Source: Erwinia psidii
GTDB taxonomy: Bacteria > Pseudomonadota > Gammaproteobacteria > Enterobacterales > Enterobacteriaceae
DNA length: 45,892 nt
Assembly: GCF_003846135.1 (NCBI RefSeq)
Contig: NZ_RHHM01000023.1
Span: 1-45,892 of the forward strand
Reading direction: 5' to 3'
Below, piece after piece: positions 39,412 through 45,892 of the stretch. The notes under the pieces were generated by a model. That model had not been told where the DNA came from. It saw only the letters and a list, made by a program, of their open reading frames with translations, and did no database searches. Each line of letters opens with the position of its first letter. Positions within the stretch are counted from its first letter, which is position 1. A program made the position numbers and the translations under genes.

Positions 39412-40041
39412 TTGTCTGGCTGGAATTATCACGTTACCCATTTTGTTACCAGCGCCCCTGACATTCGTCATCTCCCTGCCGATACCGGTATCGAAGTGGC
39501 CTTTGCAGGAAGATCCAATGCGGGAAAATCCAGCGCGCTGAATACGCTGACCAATCAGAAAAGCCTGGCACGTACCAGTAAAACGCCGGGACGCACCCAG
39601 TTAATCAACCTGTTTCAGGTAGCTGAAGGCTACCGGCTGGTGGATTTACCCGGCTATGGCTATGCGGAAGTACCGGAAGAGATGAAGCTGAAATGGCAAC
39701 GCTCACTGGCAGAGTATCTGCAAAAACGCCAGTGTCTCAAAGGGCTGGTGATATTGATGGATATCCGCCATCCGCTGAAAGAGCTGGATCAACAAATGAT
39801 CCAGTGGTCAGTGCTTAGCGGTATTCAGGTACTGGTGCTGTTAACCAAATCCGATAAGTTGGCTTCCGGTGCGCGCAAAGCCCAACTGAATATGGTGCGT
39901 GAAGCAGCGAAAGATTTTGCTGGTGATGTTCAGGTTGAGATGTTTTCATCTCTTAAAAAGACAGGTATCGATAAGCTGCGCCTGAAACTGGACAGCTGGT
40001 TCAGCGAATTACCCTCTCAGACTGAGGATAAAACTGCCTGA
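39412..40041 (+). CDS. yihA: Ribosome-biogenesis GTPase EngB (YihA/YsxC)
   Basis: The 209-aa GTPase (210 in E. coli) is needed for 50S subunit assembly. Motifs: G1 [11 protein letters not shown]2 region [11 protein letters not shown]3 [12 protein letters not shown]4 LTKSDK, and the G5-like SSLKKTG. I set the start at TTG 39412, which follows GGAG by 8 bases and gives [20 protein letters not shown], the equivalent of E. coli [20 protein letters not shown]; ATG 39316 would add 32 residues without family likeness. Divergent from csrC and yihI, convergent with spf. Confidence 0.94.
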   Translation: MSGWNYHVTHFVTSAPDIRHLPADTGIEVAFAGRSNAGKSSALNTLTNQKSLARTSKTPGRTQLINLFQVAEGYRLVDLPGYGYAEVPEEMKLKWQRSLAEYLQKRQCLKGLVILMDIRHPLKELDQQMIQWSVLSGIQVLVLLTKSDKLASGARKAQLNMVREAAKDFAGDVQVEMFSSLKKTGIDKLRLKLDSWFSELPSQTEDKTA

Positions 40042-40060
40042 GTGGAGGCAAAAAACACCC

Positions 40061-40169
40061 AATAAAAAACGCCCCAGTTATAAAAAACTGGGGCGGCTAA
40101 TATTCAGCCAAATCCGATTACGTGAAGTAAAAGGTCTGAAAGATAGAACATCTTACCTCTGTACCCTAC
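40061..40169 (-). ncRNA. spf: Spot 42 sRNA
   Basis: The minus strand from 40169 reads GTAGGGTACAGAGGTAAGAT and continues nearly as E. coli Spot 42 for 109 bases, through TTCAGACCTTTTACTTCACG to the terminator CGCCCCAGT..ACTGGGGCG and T-rich end at 40061. Only the terminator loop and a few bases before it differ. Spot 42 is an Hfq-dependent sRNA that represses secondary carbon-use genes (galK, gltA, nanC and others) when cAMP is low. It lies between polA and yihA on the polA strand, as in E. coli. Confidence 0.97.
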
Positions 40170-40176
40170 GTCCTGA

Positions 40177-40229
40177 ACTCTACATGATTTTATCGGTACT
40201 CAAAAGTTTTTTTGTAGTTAAATTTCACA
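40177..40229 (-). promoter_or_regulatory. spf promoter with possible CRP site
   Basis: On the minus strand TAGAGT (40182-40177), preceded by TG, lies 7 bases before the Spot 42 5' end. A CRP-like half-palindrome, TGTGAAATTTAACTAC (40229-40214), is centred about 52 bases upstream of the start; E. coli spf is repressed by cAMP-CRP. Only the TGTGA arm is good. Confidence 0.5.
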
Positions 40230-40442
40230 AAAAACCACATTTTTTCCAACATAACTCACAAAAATCGGCATTGCTTGTAGCTTAATTACAAAAAAAATGC
40301 TTCTGCGATAACCGGTTAGCAGAAATTCCGCTGACAAAAAAACACAGGCGGGTTGAATCCGTTAACCAGAGCATTTTCTTATGGATAAAAACCAGGCCGA
40401 TATCTTATTAAAATCAGCCGGGGTTTGGCTGGGTTCATATGA

Positions 40443-43226
40443 TTAATGTGCCTGATCCCAGTTATCACCAACGCCCACATCAACCTGCAACGGGACATCC
40501 AGTTTCATGCTGTTTTCCATCAGTTGGCGGATCCTGGCACTTGCGGCTTCCACTTCTGACGTTTTCACTTCAAACACCAGTTCATCGTGAACCTGCATAA
40601 TCATTTTCACATCAGAATGAGCCTGTGACTTCAGCCAGTCATCAACATCAATCATCGCTTTTTTAATGATATCCGCTGCGGTGCCCTGCATCGGGGCATT
40701 GATAGCCGCGCGCTCAGCGGCTTTACGACGCATAACATTACTGGCCTTTATATCCGGCAGGTAGAGTCGACGGCCGTCGAGGGTGGCAACATATCCTTTT
40801 TCCGCCGCCTGCTGACGGGTGCTTTCCATATATTCCAATACGCCGGGGTAACGTTCGAAATACAAATCCATATATTTCTTCGCTTCACCCGCACCAATAT
40901 TTAACTGGCGGGACAATCCAAATGCGCTCATGCCATAGATCAGACCAAAGTTAATGGCTTTGGCACTGCGCCTCTGTTCTGTGGTCACTTTATCCAGCGA
41001 CATATTAAATACTTCAGCCGCGGTGGCACGGTGAATATCCTGCCCTGCGGAAAAGGCGTTGAGCAATCCTCTGTCCTGTGACAAATGCGCCATTATGCGT
41101 AGTTCGATCTGCGAATAGTCTGCCGCGATAATCTTATGGCCAGGTGAAGCAATAAAAGCCTGACGTATACGCCGCCCTTCTTCATTGCGCACCGGAATAT
41201 TTTGCAGATTAGGATCGCTCGAAGAAAGCCTTCCCGTTGCGGTCACTGCCTGATGATAAGACGTATGCACCCGTCCGGTATGGGGATTGATCATCTGAGG
41301 AAGCTTATCTGTATAGGTAGACTTTAGTTTGGACAGGCTGCGATGTTCCAGGATCACTTTTGGCAGTGGATAATCCAGCGCCAGTTCAGCCAGCACTTCC
41401 TCACTGGTTGAAGGTGCACCACCCGGCGTTTTTTTCGTCGGTTTAATACCCTGCTTTTCAAAAAGAATAGTTTGTAGCTGCTTCGTTGATGACAGATTGA
41501 ACGGCTCACCAGCCAGTTCATGCGCTTTTAACTCCAGTTCACCAAGCCGCGTTGTCAGTTCCTGCGAGTGCTTCGCCAGGATATTTTGATCGATCAGTAC
41601 GCCATTACGTTCAATACGCGAAATGACCGTTACCAGCGGCATTTCAATTTCACTGAAAACGGCCTTTGGGCCTGCTTCTTTTTCCAGCTCTGGCCACATT
41701 TTGAAATGCAACTGTAACGTGACATCAGCGTCTTCTGCTGCGTAATGCGCCGCCTGCTCAATAGCTATCTGGTTGAAAGTCAGCTGCTTCTTACCCTTAC
41801 CGGCAATCTCTTCAAAGGTAACCGTTTTGTGGTTCAGCCAGCGCGAAGCCAGCGTGTCCATATCATGCCGTATGGCAACGCTGTTTAGCGCATAAGATTC
41901 CAGCATGGTGTCGAATTTTATACCCTGCAACTCAATATCGTAATTTTTCAATACGCCGCGATCGTACTTCAGATTTTGCCCTACTTTCTGCAAGGTCTCA
42001 TCTTCAAGCAACGGTTTCAGCCGTTCAAGAACTTGCCCACGATCCAGCTGAACGGGGGCATCAAGATAATCGTGAGCAACAGGCAGGTAGGCCGCTTCTC
42101 CCGGCGCAACAGCAAAAGAAATACCGACGATATTGGCACTGAGCGTATCCAGTGAGTCTGTTTCCAGATCGAAAGAAAAAAGATCGCTGGTTTTAAGTTT
42201 TTCCAGCCACTCGGTAAAGGATTCTTCGTCAAGAATGGTGACATAACCCTCTGCTGATAGCACACTGGCAACCTCAGTTGGCCGCACGTCTTCAGCCAGC
42301 GCGTGTTGCGCCTGCAAATTATTCTTTTTACCCTGTAACCATTTACCTTCTTCGAGATCGGTGATCCAGCGTTTGAACTCATAGTGGCGAAACAGGTTCA
42401 GTAGCTCTTCAACTGCCGGTTCACTCACCGTCAGTTGTTCACTGCTAAGTTCCAGCTCAACATCGGTCTTAATGGTCGCCAGCTGGTAAGAAAGCAACGC
42501 GACCTCTTTGTTCTGCTCCAGCTTCGCTGCCATGGTTTTCGCACCGCGAAAAGTCAACCCGGCAACTTTATCAAGATTGGCAAAGATATCATTAATCCCC
42601 CCCAGCCCCTGCAACAGCGCCTGAGCCGTTTTTTCGCCAACGCCAGGTACACCAGGAATGTTATCCGAAGCGTCCCCCATCAGAGCAAGAAAATCGATAA
42701 TCAATGCCGGAGGAATACCATATTTCTCCACCACTTCATCCGGGCCAAGAATGGCATTATTCATGGTATTAATAAGCGTAATATCAGGCGTGACTAACTG
42801 CGCCATGTCTTTATCGCCGGTACTGATGAGAACCGACTTACCGCGTTTTGCCGCTTCGAGTGCCAGTGTACCGATGACGTCATCCGCCTCGACGCCGGAC
42901 ACCGCCAGTAAAGGCAACCCCATTGCCCTGACCATTTTATGCAAAGGTTCGATCTGGGCACGCAGGTCATCAGGCATTGGCGGACGATGAGATTTGTACT
43001 CTTCGAAAAGCTCATCACGAAACGTTTTTCCTTTGGTATCAAAAACCACTGCCACATGGCTTGGCTTGTACTGTAATAACAGGCTACGCAGCATATTCAG
43101 CACGCCATACATTGCCCCGGTGGGTTCTCCTGAGCTATTGGTCAGCGGAGGGAAAGCATGATAAGCACGATAAAGATAAGAAGATCCATCTACCAGAATG
43201 AGCGGGTTTTCTGCAATTTGGGCCAT
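40443..43226 (-). CDS. polA: DNA polymerase I
   Basis: The 927-aa enzyme (928 in E. coli) fills gaps and removes RNA primers in replication and repair. In order: 5'-3' exonuclease ([18 protein letters not shown]; metal ligands around [11 protein letters not shown] and [11 protein letters not shown]; Hh[12 protein letters not shown]), 3'-5' proofreading exonuclease (FDLETDSLD keeps the Asp and Glu), and the family A polymerase (motif [16 protein letters not shown], motif [17 protein letters not shown], motif [12 protein letters not shown]). All three activities look intact. It lies between spf and dsbA; the E. coli yihF/yihG genes usually near here are absent. Confidence 0.98.
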   Translation of the reverse strand: MAQIAENPLILVDGSSYLYRAYHAFPPLTNSSGEPTGAMYGVLNMLRSLLLQYKPSHVAVVFDTKGKTFRDELFEEYKSHRPPMPDDLRAQIEPLHKMVRAMGLPLLAVSGVEADDVIGTLALEAAKRGKSVLISTGDKDMAQLVTPDITLINTMNNAILGPDEVVEKYGIPPALIIDFLALMGDASDNIPGVPGVGEKTAQALLQGLGGINDIFANLDKVAGLTFRGAKTMAAKLEQNKEVALLSYQLATIKTDVELELSSEQLTVSEPAVEELLNLFRHYEFKRWITDLEEGKWLQGKKNNLQAQHALAEDVRPTEVASVLSAEGYVTILDEESFTEWLEKLKTSDLFSFDLETDSLDTLSANIVGISFAVAPGEAAYLPVAHDYLDAPVQLDRGQVLERLKPLLEDETLQKVGQNLKYDRGVLKNYDIELQGIKFDTMLESYALNSVAIRHDMDTLASRWLNHKTVTFEEIAGKGKKQLTFNQIAIEQAAHYAAEDADVTLQLHFKMWPELEKEAGPKAVFSEIEMPLVTVISRIERNGVLIDQNILAKHSQELTTRLGELELKAHELAGEPFNLSSTKQLQTILFEKQGIKPTKKTPGGAPSTSEEVLAELALDYPLPKVILEHRSLSKLKSTYTDKLPQMINPHTGRVHTSYHQAVTATGRLSSSDPNLQNIPVRNEEGRRIRQAFIASPGHKIIAADYSQIELRIMAHLSQDRGLLNAFSAGQDIHRATAAEVFNMSLDKVTTEQRRSAKAINFGLIYGMSAFGLSRQLNIGAGEAKKYMDLYFERYPGVLEYMESTRQQAAEKGYVATLDGRRLYLPDIKASNVMRRKAAERAAINAPMQGTAADIIKKAMIDVDDWLKSQAHSDVKMIMQVHDELVFEVKTSEVEAASARIRQLMENSMKLDVPLQVDVGVGDNWDQAH

Positions 43227-43618
43227 AAGTCGTCACGTTCTTCTTTGATTTTCTCAATGGCGTTAAGGATGCCACAGCTAAGGCTGAAAAATGAAATAAC
43301 TACGAACATTAAGTTGTTTGATGACGCAGATTTACAGCAAGGATCGCAATAATAAACTGTGGATAACTTTGTGTGTAAAATTTATAACGTATTTTCACAC
43401 GTGGAAAAGGCATGCGGAGATAAATTAAAAAACAAGTATAATCATAAGGTTATATTTTCCCACAAAGCGTTACTGCAAATATTACCGAACTTATTTTATG
43501 TGGATATTAATTAGTTAGGTGTCAGGAGCCGCCCACAATTGTCCTGCCGGGAGTGGTTGCTTATTATCAATAACAGGCAACAACGCCAGCCAGAAGCTGG
43601 CGTCATCAATGAATGAGA
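43227..43618. other. polA-dsbA gap with a DnaA box
   Basis: No gene is visible in this AT-rich 392-base gap. TGTGGATAA (43358-43366) is a perfect consensus DnaA box in reverse orientation, about 130 bases upstream of polA, where it could affect polA transcription. I found no second box close by, so it does not look like an origin. Confidence 0.5.
43583..43603 (-). terminator. Hairpin after dsbA, probable terminator
   Basis: ACGCCAGC-TTCTG-GCTGGCGT forms an 8-bp perfect stem 15 bases after the dsbA stop on the minus strand, followed by TGTTG, a weak U tract. Confidence 0.55.
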
Positions 43619-44248
43619 TTATTTCTGAGTCACCAGAAATTTAACCACGTTAGCATATTGTTGGACATAGTTATCCATTGAGCTGGTGTCCAGGCCGCCG
43701 TTGTTCACCATATATTTGCCGTTAATAAACATTGCGGGAACGCCACGTAAATTAACGTCTTCAGCCGCTTTTTCCTGTTGGGCAACCAGAGACTTGACGA
43801 CAAAGCTGTTCCAGGCAGCATCATATTGTTCAGGGCTAATACCGGCAGATTTAACGAAAACATCTTTCAGGCTGGCAGGATCGGTGATGATCTGTGTTTT
43901 CTGGATACCTTCAAAAATAGGCGCGGTAACTTTATCTTCCACTCCCAGCGCCATGGCCACAGCCCATGCCTGAGTAACGGTTTTACCCATATCACCACCA
44001 AGGAACTCAACGTGATATTTGGTTACTTTAGTATTTGCCGGCAAGTTCTTTTTCACAGCATCACTCACATGCCAGACATGTTCAAATTCATAGCAGTGTG
44101 GGCAATAGAAAGAGAAAAACTCCATCACCTGAGGTTCACCGGTTGCAGGCTTCTGCAAAGTGACATATTCCTTTCCATCGGTGAACTGAGCAGCTGATGC
44201 ACTGAAAGCCAGAACCATACCAACTAGAGCAAAAAAAATTTTTTTCAT
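43619..44248 (-). CDS. dsbA: Periplasmic thiol:disulfide oxidoreductase DsbA
   Basis: The 209-aa precursor (208 in E. coli) has a signal peptide of 19 residues ([18 protein letters not shown], cut before AQFTDG). The thioredoxin-like fold carries the CPHC active site in [13 protein letters not shown] and the cis-Pro loop [10 protein letters not shown], with the inserted helical domain between. It donates disulfide bonds to folding periplasmic proteins and is reoxidised by DsbB. I start at ATG 44248, with AGGAGAGAG upstream; the longer frame to 44299 would spoil the signal peptide. It follows srkA closely, as in E. coli where both respond to Cpx. Confidence 0.97.
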   Translation of the reverse strand: MKKIFFALVGMVLAFSASAAQFTDGKEYVTLQKPATGEPQVMEFFSFYCPHCYEFEHVWHVSDAVKKNLPANTKVTKYHVEFLGGDMGKTVTQAWAVAMALGVEDKVTAPIFEGIQKTQIITDPASLKDVFVKSAGISPEQYDAAWNSFVVKSLVAQQEKAAEDVNLRGVPAMFINGKYMVNNGGLDTSSMDNYVQQYANVVKFLVTQK

Positions 44249-44295
44249 CGAAAAACTCTCTCCTGACAACAAAAAGAGGTCGATCGGAAAGGCGA

Positions 44296-45288
44296 TCAAC
44301 CCTGAAATGCGGGCATAATTTGCAAGGGTGGCTCCTGCAACAGTCGGGCCTGCTCGTTAAAGATAGAAATCTGCCTGCGCCAGAAATCCTCATCCTTTAT
44401 CCACGGAAAGTTAACCGGAAATGCCGGATCTTCCCAGCGACGGACAATCCAAGCCAGATAATAAACCATCCTCATAGCGCGTAAAGGCTCAATCAGTGAC
44501 AATTCGTGTAAGTCGAAATCACTGAATTCACTGTAAGCTTCCAGTAATATTTCCCACTGGATACGCTGTTCCCGAATATCGCCATTGATAAGCATCCACA
44601 GGTCCTGCACCGCCGGACCGTTTCGGGCATCATCCAAATCCACAAAAAGCGGATCGTCGCGCCAAAGAATATTGCCGGGATGGCAATCACCGTGCAGGCG
44701 TAGAGACTGCCACTGAGTATGCCAGCAATTTTGTAAAGTTGTGCCGACCAGGTGAACGCTGCTTAATAAATTTACCTTGAGGTGATTAGGTATTAAGTTA
44801 CTGACTTCAAGTAGCTGCAATGGTTCAGTAATGTATTCCTGCAAACTGATAGCAGGGCGCACAGCAAAATCGTTTTTCCGACCAATCTGGTGAATGCGCC
44901 CGAGGTGACGCCCTACACATTCCAGATGATTGTAATTATCTGTTTCATACTGACGACCACCCAAACTGGGGAACACGCTGAACAGATAACCCTCATATTG
45001 ATGTAGCGTTTCACCGTGTAAAACCTCAGGAGCAGCAACAGGTATCCCAGAGGCCTGAAGCTCAGCGCTAAATTGATGTTCTTCAAGAATTTGCTGCGCT
45101 GACCAGCGCTGTGGTCGGTAGAACTTTACCACATAGCGTTTTTTTTCCTCGTCGCTGAACTGCCATACTCTGTTTTCATAGCTGTTCAACGCGGTCAGAC
45201 CAGACTCCACCCTGATTCCGAGTCCCCAGATCGCATCAAGAATAGTGTCAGGATTTAAATTTTGAAAATTGAAGGCAGGTTCTTTCAT
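44296..45288 (-). CDS. srkA: Stress response kinase A (YihE/RdoA)
   Basis: The 330-aa protein (328 in E. coli) is a Ser/Thr kinase of the aminoglycoside-phosphotransferase fold that counters MazF-linked death under stress. The catalytic loop [12 protein letters not shown] and the metal loop [11 protein letters not shown] (DFG-like) are present, with KFYRPQRW carrying the ATP-binding Lys. ATG 45288 gives [19 protein letters not shown], matching E. coli; TTG 45309 is an alternative with seven more residues. dsbA starts 47 bases downstream, so they are likely one transcript. Confidence 0.95.
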   Translation of the reverse strand: MKEPAFNFQNLNPDTILDAIWGLGIRVESGLTALNSYENRVWQFSDEEKKRYVVKFYRPQRWSAQQILEEHQFSAELQASGIPVAAPEVLHGETLHQYEGYLFSVFPSLGGRQYETDNYNHLECVGRHLGRIHQIGRKNDFAVRPAISLQEYITEPLQLLEVSNLIPNHLKVNLLSSVHLVGTTLQNCWHTQWQSLRLHGDCHPGNILWRDDPLFVDLDDARNGPAVQDLWMLINGDIREQRIQWEILLEAYSEFSDFDLHELSLIEPLRAMRMVYYLAWIVRRWEDPAFPVNFPWIKDEDFWRRQISIFNEQARLLQEPPLQIMPAFQG

Positions 45289-45358
45289 CCGGCATACTCG
45301 CAATCGCAATCAGTGAACGATCAAGAATATCATTAAACACGCGGGCCACAGCATGAAC

Positions 45359-45628
45359 TTAATCTTTGATCACACCTCGTGCCCGCAGCAGCGCCGTTTT
45401 GAAATCCTCTTCATAATCCTTTTTCAGGCCAGGAATTTCTGCGTGTTTCTCCGTACCGCGCATTTTAAGATGATAAATTAATACATCATCGGTTAATTCA
45501 TTCAGTGACTGAGTAAAGCCAGCTTCAACGGCAAGTTTCTGCAAAAGTTGTGTTAAATTCAGATCGGGGTCTTGCTGCCAGACAGGCTGTAATAATGACA
45601 GTAATTCATTGAGTCGATGACAATTCAT
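45359..45628 (-). CDS. yihD: YihD family small protein
   Basis: The 89-aa protein has the same length as E. coli YihD and keeps [34 protein letters not shown], and the end [20 protein letters not shown]. It is soluble, helical and of unknown function (DUF1040). It lies 70 bases upstream of srkA on the same strand and is divergent from mobA, the E. coli arrangement. Confidence 0.95.
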   Translation of the reverse strand: MNCHRLNELLSLLQPVWQQDPDLNLTQLLQKLAVEAGFTQSLNELTDDVLIYHLKMRGTEKHAEIPGLKKDYEEDFKTALLRARGVIKD

Positions 45629-45704
45629 GCCGGGATCCCTGTAGTAATTTTTGACTCGCTACGTTATCAGGCTTAAAACCACAAGAAAAGAGGGTGTAGG
45701 AATA

Positions 45705-45892
45705 ATGACTTCCCATTTTCCTTATCCAATCACCACAGTAACGGGCGTTATTCTTGCCGGAGGACGCGGTAACCGTATGGGCGGTAAAGATAAGGGGTTA
45801 ATCGTCTGGCGGGAAAAACCGCTCTGGCAGCACGTTCTGTCCCGGCTGGCGCCGCAGACAGGAAAGGTCTGTATTAATGCTAACCGTAACAT
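45705..45892 (+). CDS. mobA: Molybdenum cofactor guanylyltransferase, 5' part
   Basis: The first 62 codons are present; the gene runs off the window. The nucleotide-binding signature [19 protein letters not shown] is complete at residues about 14-32. MobA joins GMP to molybdopterin to give the bis-MGD cofactor of enzymes such as nitrate and DMSO reductases. GTAGGA lies 6 bases before ATG 45705. Divergent from yihD, as in E. coli. Confidence 0.95.
   Translation, partial: MTSHFPYPITTVTGVILAGGRGNRMGGKDKGLIVWREKPLWQHVLSRLAPQTGKVCINANRN

Noticed and set aside
43227..43618. Possible replication origin near polA because of the DnaA box
   Set aside because: Only one good box and no iterons or clustered boxes; an AT-rich promoter region is enough to explain it.

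Overview
The window is chromosomal DNA of an enterobacterium, most likely Erwiniaceae (Erwinia/Pantoea). Most of it is two conserved blocks whose genes match Escherichia coli K-12 gene by gene in order and in protein length: ligB-gmk-rpoZ-spoT-trmH-recG ... xanP-yicH, and rluF / fabY-dtd-yihY-yihX-typA / glnA-glnL-glnG / hemN-yihI / yihA / polA / dsbA-srkA-yihD / mobA. The Erwiniaceae assignment is inference from overall protein character, the IS1222-type element and the DUF3289/DUF943 genes.

Bases 1-5400 are a decaying accessory island. It starts with the 3' part of a DUF3289 gene overlapping a DUF943 gene that is out of frame at a T7 tract. Next is a gene cut in two by a dead IS1222-like IS3-family element, then a ComB-like phosphatase gene, a second heavily degraded DUF3289 copy, and a divergent XRE / Ner-like regulator pair with two near-identical 18-bp operator repeats between them. 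Several short unrecognised ORFs follow.

Bases 5457-8474 hold an overlapping three-gene operon on the minus strand: a 658-aa XRE-HTH + cupin + SAM-methyltransferase fusion, then azlC and azlD (an amino-acid exporter pair). yjdM and yicG follow on the plus strand; yicG ends inside the convergent ligB. Then comes the gmk-rpoZ-spoT-trmH-recG series.

Between recG and xanP, where E. coli carries gltS, there is a 4.3-kb AT-rich insert: a JUMPstart/ops element (RfaH recruitment), a 400-nt leader, and the genes GT2 glycosyltransferase - Wzx-type flippase - GT2 glycosyltransferase. This looks like a small RfaH-dependent surface-glycan module without a polymerase of its own.

The right half is the nitrogen-regulation and core block. 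The typA/glnA gap holds palindromic NtrC sites and a -24/-12 sigma-54 promoter; glnL has an NtrC site lying over its -10. Two sRNA genes can be read directly although no ORF marks them: spf (Spot 42), 40061-40169 minus, closely matching E. coli; and a strongly diverged csrC, about 38946-39177 minus, recognised by position, many GGA motifs and its terminator stem. The window ends inside mobA.

Best candidates for new biology are the methyltransferase-fused regulator with its AzlCD exporter, the polymerase-less ops-controlled glycan module, and the T-tract frameshift in the DUF3289/DUF943 locus.
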